Assembly: GCA_000824785.1 (NCBI GenBank)
Contig: CCNB01000012.1
Location: 796,913 to 850,032, forward strand
Direction: 5' to 3'
Source of the DNA: Mesorhizobium plurifarium
GTDB taxonomy: Bacteria > Pseudomonadota > Alphaproteobacteria > Rhizobiales > Rhizobiaceae
Length of the DNA stretch: 53,120 nucleotides
Translations under genes and position numbers: made by a program
Notes under the pieces: model-generated
The model's database searches: none
Seen by the model: the letters and a program-made list of their open reading frames with translations, nothing else
Told to the model about the DNA's origin: nothing
In this document: one piece after another, positions 47,051 through 53,120 of the stretch
How the letters are laid out: every line of letters begins with the position of its first letter
Numbering within the stretch: the stretch's first letter is position 1

Positions 47051-47950
47051 ATGACGGACGAGCTGCGCGCGGCGCTGGCGGCCATACCGGCGCTGGCGGG
47101 CTATGACGGACCGCTGGAGCGTTTGGGCGGCCTGACCAACAGGGTCTACAGGGCCGGCGAAGCGTGCCTGCGCATTCCCGGCAAGGGTACCGAGGAATAT
47201 ATCAACCGCGCCAACGAGGCAGTAGCGGCGCGCGAGGCGGCCAAAGCCGGCGTCAGCCCCGAGGTGCTCTATTTTGATCCCGCATCCGGCCTGATGGCGA
47301 CGCGCTTCATCGCCGGCGCGGAGACGATGTCGCCGGAGAAATTCAAGACGCGGCCGGGCAGCCCCGCGCGGGCGGGCCAGGCCTTCCGCAAGCTGCATTC
47401 ATCGGGCGCCGCCTTTCCCTTCCGCTTCGAGCTGTTTGCCATGATCGACGACTATCTCAAGGTCCTGTCGACAAAGGATGTCGCACTGCCTTCGGGCTAT
47501 CACGACGTGGTGCGCGAGGCGGACAGCGTGCGGGACGCGCTCGCCGCCCATCCGATCCCGCTCGCCGCCTGCCATTGCGATCCGCTGTGCGAGAACTTCC
47601 TCGATACGGGCGATCGCATGTGGATCGTCGACTGGGAATATTCCGGCATGAACGATCCGCTGTGGGACCTCGGCGACCTCTCGGTCGAGGGCAGGTTCGA
47701 CGCGGGCCAGGACGAGGAATTGATGCGCGCCTATTTCGGCGGCGAGGCGCGGCCGGCCGAGCGCGGCCGCGTCGTCATCTACAAGGCGATGTGCGACCTG
47801 CTCTGGACGCTGTGGGGACTGATCCAGCTCGCCAACGACAATCCCGCCGACGATTTCCGCGCCTATGCAGACGGCCGCTTCGCCCGCTGCAAGGCGCTGA
47901 TGGAGAGAACTGAATTCTCACGCCACGTGGCGGCAGTGCGCCTAGGCTAG
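47051..47950 (+). CDS. Second choline kinase-like phosphotransferase (LicA-like)
   Basis: A 299-residue APH-fold kinase. The glycine-rich loop is LGGLTNRVYR, the catalytic loop CHCDPLCENFL (D177, N182) and the metal site IVDWEYSGMNDPLWDLGDLS (D194), which is a classic choline-kinase signature. ATG at 47051 has GGGGGA seven bases upstream; the open frame upstream is not needed. It shares little with the first kinase outside the motifs, so the two are not a recent duplication. Confidence 0.9.
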   Translation: MTDELRAALAAIPALAGYDGPLERLGGLTNRVYRAGEACLRIPGKGTEEYINRANEAVAAREAAKAGVSPEVLYFDPASGLMATRFIAGAETMSPEKFKTRPGSPARAGQAFRKLHSSGAAFPFRFELFAMIDDYLKVLSTKDVALPSGYHDVVREADSVRDALAAHPIPLAACHCDPLCENFLDTGDRMWIVDWEYSGMNDPLWDLGDLSVEGRFDAGQDEELMRAYFGGEARPAERGRVVIYKAMCDLLWTLWGLIQLANDNPADDFRAYADGRFARCKALMERTEFSRHVAAVRLG

Positions 47951-47960
47951 AGCCGGCGCT

Positions 47961-48434
47961 TTACCTGAAAACCCTCTGGATCTCGTTCAACGACCCTGTT
48001 TCGTCGGACTTTCTGCAATACCAGACGAGCAGTGCGATGGTGCCGATGGGGAACAATCCCGCAAGCAGTTGATGCCAGCCGCTTCTGTTGATGTCATGCA
48101 GCCGCCGCGCGGTCATGGCAAGTGTCGGCAGAAGGACGGCAAGATTCCAAAGCGACGAGACGGCTTCGTTTCCCACAAAGATATCGACTATACCCATAAG
48201 AACGGCAACGATGATAATGAAGAGGTAGGAATACCAGAACTCCGAGCGGCTGGCCCTGCCGGAAAAGTTCACGTAATTTCGGAAAAAGCTTGCAATCGCT
48301 TCACCGAAGTTCATCGAAAGCGGCGTGTCTCCGAAACGATTGACGCCGGCTGGCGGCGCCCTCAAGACAAACAGCAATGGCAAGCCGATAATGATCAGAA
48401 CTATAAGCCAATGCCATATCGAGAAACTGCCCAT
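47961..48434 (-). CDS. DUF805 inner-membrane protein
   Basis: A 157-residue protein with an N-terminal helix (WHWLIVLIIIGLPLLFVL) and the DUF805 domain with three further helices. The diagnostic motifs are NFSGRASRSEFWYSYLF and TARRLHDINRSGWHQLL. The family has no firm function; members are small inner-membrane proteins. GGGGGGAA precedes the ATG. It converges with the second kinase gene. Confidence 0.9.
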   Translation of the reverse strand: MGSFSIWHWLIVLIIIGLPLLFVLRAPPAGVNRFGDTPLSMNFGEAIASFFRNYVNFSGRASRSEFWYSYLFIIIVAVLMGIVDIFVGNEAVSSLWNLAVLLPTLAMTARRLHDINRSGWHQLLAGLFPIGTIALLVWYCRKSDETGSLNEIQRVFR

Positions 48435-48807
48435 GATTTCCCCCCAAATAGCGCAATTTTCTAGGCTATAGATATCCTGCCGGCCCTGCCGGAATCAATC
48501 ACAGATTGCATCCGGATGGCGATTTGCACCGCAAAAAGCTTTCGTGAAGTTGCCCTGGTTCCTCAACACAGTGATTTTGAATTGCAAGCTTGTCGGGCAA
48601 GGCTATCAACGTCCGTTTGGGGTAGTCAGCGCAAACGCTGGCGATGAGCCGAAGGCTCCCGAACCTCGTCATTCCAGGGCGGAGCAAGGAGCGAAGCGAC
48701 GCGCGCAGACCCTGGATGACGACCCGATAGGCGTCTCGGCCAATCGCCAAAGCATGGATATGCCAACGCACGCATAGCCGACCGGTCAAAATTTCTGTGC
48801 TAAGAAG
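48435..48807. other. Intergenic region with a palindromic repeat
   Basis: About 370 bases without a believable gene. The left end should hold the promoter of the DUF805 gene (AT-rich with TATAG near 48465). A Mesorhizobium-style repeat covers 48667-48722 and is listed separately. The flank 48635-48655 also carries a small GC-rich inverted stretch. Confidence 0.5.
48667..48722. repeat. Short palindromic element (CCAGGG...CCCTGG)
   Basis: TCATTCCAGGG (48669-48679) faces CCCTGGATGA (48710-48719) across a spacer containing GGAGCGAAGCGACGCG. This form is common between genes in rhizobia and resembles a miniature mobile or transcribed hairpin repeat. Confidence 0.7.
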
Positions 48808-49731
48808 CTAATTCACGCCCTTAGGCACGTTCTCGGGCGGCACCTCGGTTTCCACCACCTTCTGGCGGTGGAAGATGAACATGCCGGCAAGCACGACGAT
48901 GGCAGCGCCGACAAGGATGCGCGGGCTGGGCACATCGCCGAAGAAGACCAGGCCGAAGACCACTGCCCACAGAAGCAGGCTGTAATGCAGTGGCGCCAGC
49001 GTCGAGGCCGGCGCCAGCTTCAGCGCCCTCGTGATCATCAGATGCGCGGCGCAGGAGACGACGCCGAGCAACAGCATGGCGCCGAAATCGAGCGCCGAGG
49101 GCGTGCGCCAGGCGCCGATGGTGAGCGCGCCGCCGACGATCAGCGTGCCGATCGTCTGCCAGGTGACCAAGGTCGTGTCGCTGGTGCCGCGCAGAAGGCG
49201 GCCGAGGATGATGGCGAAGCCGAAGGCGATGCTGCCCACCAGCGCGAAGCCGGAGGACATTGAGAAAGCCGCCGAGGATGGTTTCAGAATGATCAGCACG
49301 CCGCAGAAGCCGACCAGGATCGCCAGCCAACGGCGCCAGCCGACCTTTTCGCCAAGCAAAAGGTGCGACAGCGCCGCGACATAGATCGGCCCGGCCATGT
49401 AGAAGCTCATCACGTCGGCCAGCGGCAGGTAGACGACCGCGGCGTAGAAGAGCCCGGTGTCGGTGGTGGTGGCCACGACGCGCAGGAACTGCAAAAGCGG
49501 CCGGTCCATGTGGAACAGCTTGCCGGTGCCCTGGTTGGCGATCATCGGACCGAGCACGATGAAGGCGCCGATCGAGCGGATCAGCACCACTTGTCCGACC
49601 GAGAAGGAAGCGACCAGCCATTTGCCCATCGCGTCGTTCAGCGCGAACATGAAGTCGCCGGCCAGCATCAACAGGATGCCGGCGAGCAGAACGTTCTTGA
49701 TGGTGAAGTTGCGGGCGATGGTCTGGGCCAT
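48808..49731 (-). CDS. DMT-superfamily transporter (EamA family)
   Basis: A 307-residue membrane protein with about ten helices in two EamA repeats; the first repeat starts LLMLAGDFMFALNDAMGKWLV and the second VGSIAFGFAIILGRLL. It probably exports a metabolite. The ATG at 49731 has AGGGAG at good spacing; the frame is open to 49860 but without support. The C-terminus ends in a hydrophilic tail (HRQKVVETEVPPENVP). Confidence 0.9.
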   Translation of the reverse strand: MAQTIARNFTIKNVLLAGILLMLAGDFMFALNDAMGKWLVASFSVGQVVLIRSIGAFIVLGPMIANQGTGKLFHMDRPLLQFLRVVATTTDTGLFYAAVVYLPLADVMSFYMAGPIYVAALSHLLLGEKVGWRRWLAILVGFCGVLIILKPSSAAFSMSSGFALVGSIAFGFAIILGRLLRGTSDTTLVTWQTIGTLIVGGALTIGAWRTPSALDFGAMLLLGVVSCAAHLMITRALKLAPASTLAPLHYSLLLWAVVFGLVFFGDVPSPRILVGAAIVVLAGMFIFHRQKVVETEVPPENVPKGVN

Positions 49732-49885
49732 GCCGCTCCCTAGCCGCAGGCGGCCGGTTTGACGAGGGAAATTCGTAAGACCAGCGCCGGGAACCGGGGT
49801 TGGCCGAAGCGCCACGAGCGTTCCGGCCAATCGCGAACCGTTCGTGATGCTTTGCCCCAAACCAAGCAGATCGCTGTGCGGGGAC

Positions 49886-51166
49886 CTACGACGTCTTATG
49901 CCGCCTATTTACCTGCGCCGGCCGACCGGCGATCGACAGCCGGGTTTCCTGCTTCGTCCGCTCAGCCACCACCTTGCCCCTGGCGATGACGCAGAGGCGT
50001 TCGGGACGCAGGCGCACGGCCTCGATCGGATTGCCGGCATCAAGCACGACGAGGCTGGCGCGCTTGCCGACGGCGAGGCCGAGATGATCGAGCCCCATGA
50101 TGGCGGCGTTGACGTTGGTGACCATGTCGAAGCAGCGCGCCATGTCGGCCGGGCTCGACATCTGTGCCACATGCAGGCCCATGAAGGCGACGTCGAGCAT
50201 GTCGGCGGTGCCCAGCGAATACCAGGGGTCGAGCACGCAATCCTGGCCCCAGCCGACGCGGATGCCGAGCGCCAGCATCTCCTTGACCCGGGTCAGGCCG
50301 CGCCGCTTCGGGAAGGTGTCGTGCCGCCCCTGCAGCATGATGTTGATCAGCGGGTTGGGGATTGCCGAGACGCCGGCCTCGGCGATCAGCGGCAAAAGCT
50401 TGGAGACGTAATAATTGTCCATCGAATGCATGGAGGTGAGGTGCGAGCCGGCCACCCTGCCCTGCAGGCCGAGGCGCTGCGTCTCATAGGCCAGTTGCTC
50501 GATGTGGCGCGACAGCGGATCGTCGGTCTCGTCGCAATGCATGTCGACCATCAGGCCGCGTTTGGCGGCGATCTCGCAAAGCTCGGTGACCGAGCGCGTG
50601 CCGTCGGCCATGGTGCGCTCGAAATGCGGGATACCGCCGACGATGTCGACGCCCATGTCGAGCGCACGAATGGTGTTTTCGCGCGCGGTCGGCGAGCGGT
50701 AGAGGCCGTCCTGCGGAAACGCGACCAGCTGCAGGTCGATATAGGGCGCGACGGCCTTCTTCACATCGAGCAGCGCTTCCACCGCGAGCAGCCGGTCGTC
50801 GCAGACGTCGACATGGCTGCGGATTGCGAGCAGGCCCATCGAGACGGCCCAGTCGCAATAGGCGAGCGCGCGCTCGCGCACGGCTTCATGCGTCAGCAGC
50901 GGCTTCAGTTCGCCCCAGAGCGAGATGCCCTCGAGCAACGTTCCGGAAGCGTTGATGCGCGGAATGCCATAGGAGAGCGTGGCGTCCATATGGAAATGCG
51001 GATCGACGAAGGGCGGCGAGACGAGATTGCCGCGCGCGTCGATCTCGGTCGGCGCGGAGCCCGGCAGTTTCTGCTCGACCGCCCGGATGGTCTCGCCGGC
51101 AATGCCTATATCGGCAATCCTGCCGTCCGGCAGCGTGCCGCCGCGCACGATGAGGTCGAAATCCAT
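49886..51166 (-). CDS. Cytosine deaminase-like amidohydrolase
   Basis: A 426-residue metal-dependent deaminase of the CodA group. Metal ligands are H57 and H59 (DPHFHMDAT), H210 (MHCDE, with E213 as general base), H242 (GSHLTSMHS) and D309. VAFPQDG and PKRRGLTRVKEMLALG match E. coli CodA closely. The active-site pair HDD of CodA reads QDC here (Q308-D309-C310), so the residue equivalent to D314 is cysteine. Substrate specificity may therefore differ from cytosine. It lies between an exporter and an ABC exporter, with no pyrimidine genes nearby. Confidence 0.9.
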   Translation of the reverse strand: MDFDLIVRGGTLPDGRIADIGIAGETIRAVEQKLPGSAPTEIDARGNLVSPPFVDPHFHMDATLSYGIPRINASGTLLEGISLWGELKPLLTHEAVRERALAYCDWAVSMGLLAIRSHVDVCDDRLLAVEALLDVKKAVAPYIDLQLVAFPQDGLYRSPTARENTIRALDMGVDIVGGIPHFERTMADGTRSVTELCEIAAKRGLMVDMHCDETDDPLSRHIEQLAYETQRLGLQGRVAGSHLTSMHSMDNYYVSKLLPLIAEAGVSAIPNPLINIMLQGRHDTFPKRRGLTRVKEMLALGIRVGWGQDCVLDPWYSLGTADMLDVAFMGLHVAQMSSPADMARCFDMVTNVNAAIMGLDHLGLAVGKRASLVVLDAGNPIEAVRLRPERLCVIARGKVVAERTKQETRLSIAGRPAQVNRRHKTS

Positions 51167-51343
51167 CCGTCGTCATCCTTTCCCAAGAATCGGCATTCAT
51201 CGTGGCCGAAAAGACAGCCAGGCGCAGCCTTTTCTTTCGCCTTCAGCCGAAAGGTTCCATCGCGCCGCAACTCGCTCTATAAGCCGCCACTCGCCCTCGT
51301 GGCGAATCCGAAATTCTTTGCAAGCCAGACACAGGATCGGCCG

Positions 51344-53098
<1,755 letters not shown>

Positions 53099-53100
53099 CG

Positions 53101-53120
53101 CGCTCCCCTTCTCCCCTTGT
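53101..53120. repeat. Start of a palindromic repeat at the right edge
   Basis: The last 20 bases (CTCCCCTTCTCCCCTTGT) match the opening of the 30560 element (CTCTCCCCTTGT), so a copy probably starts here and runs past the window. Confidence 0.4.

Noticed and set aside
49844..51298. Extension of the ABC exporter to a 1084-residue protein
   Set aside because: The extra part is antisense to the deaminase gene, and the exporter has its full usual length without it.

Overview
The window looks like chromosomal DNA from a high-GC alphaproteobacterium of the order Rhizobiales, most likely a Mesorhizobium-type organism. This is inferred from the gene families (a DUF47/OrfA-Pit phosphate pair, an fds NAD-linked formate dehydrogenase operon, a non-pyrrolysine MttB homologue, several solute-binding proteins), the codon use, and short palindromic intergenic repeats of the rhizobial type. 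I see no tRNA, rRNA, CRISPR array, transposase or phage gene. About 51 protein genes fill most of the window.

Layout. 19-4749: a peptide-type solute-binding protein, then divergently an acyl-CoA ligase with a histone-like Ala/Lys/Pro tail and an overlapping protein (ETF-beta lysine type) methyltransferase. 4900-7619: a compact cassette of an Asp-nucleophile alpha/beta hydrolase, a small ABM-like protein, an EamA exporter and a CGNR regulator. 7647-10021: a HAD phosphatase and pgi. 10432-13735: a MocR-type regulator and an MttB-family methyltransferase, separated by a strong terminator. 13737-18475: an unknown protein, a sugar-acid dehydratase (IlvD/Edd), a CoxG-like protein, an Mrp ATPase without any cysteine, and a VOC protein. 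18501-20150: the pit/OrfA phosphate pair. 20310-27495: a LysR regulator and fdsG-fdsB-fdsA-fdhD-fdsD. 27619-30557: a three-domain regulator (hydrolase, degenerate cyclase, LuxR HTH) followed by three small genes. 30731-37461 (minus strand): LysR, a PotD-like binding protein, ATPase, two permeases and an aminobutyraldehyde-type dehydrogenase, forming a polyamine uptake/catabolism locus. 37535-41778: a phospholipid-methyltransferase-like protein, a two-component pair, and an Rrf2 regulator with a thioredoxin-reductase-like flavoprotein. 41799-47950: a DeoR regulator divergent from a cluster of two choline-kinase-like enzymes, a dimethylglycine/sarcosine-dehydrogenase-like flavoprotein and a METTL27-like methyltransferase. 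47961-53098: a DUF805 membrane protein, a second EamA transporter, a cytosine-deaminase-like amidohydrolase and an MsbA-type ABC exporter.

The most interesting candidate is the roughly 270-base leader (about 42670-42965) in front of the first choline-kinase-like gene. It has several well-formed hairpins, a near-duplicated GGGATACC...CCTGGC element, an intrinsic terminator inside the leader, and a small open reading frame that ends in a GTGA overlap with the kinase start. I do not recognise it as a known riboswitch. Other points worth a second look are the FdsA subunit that lacks the expected His-Cys3 cluster site, the cysteine-free Mrp, the hydrolase/dead-cyclase/LuxR regulator and the apparently leaderless Rrf2 gene whose operator-like repeat covers its -10 region.
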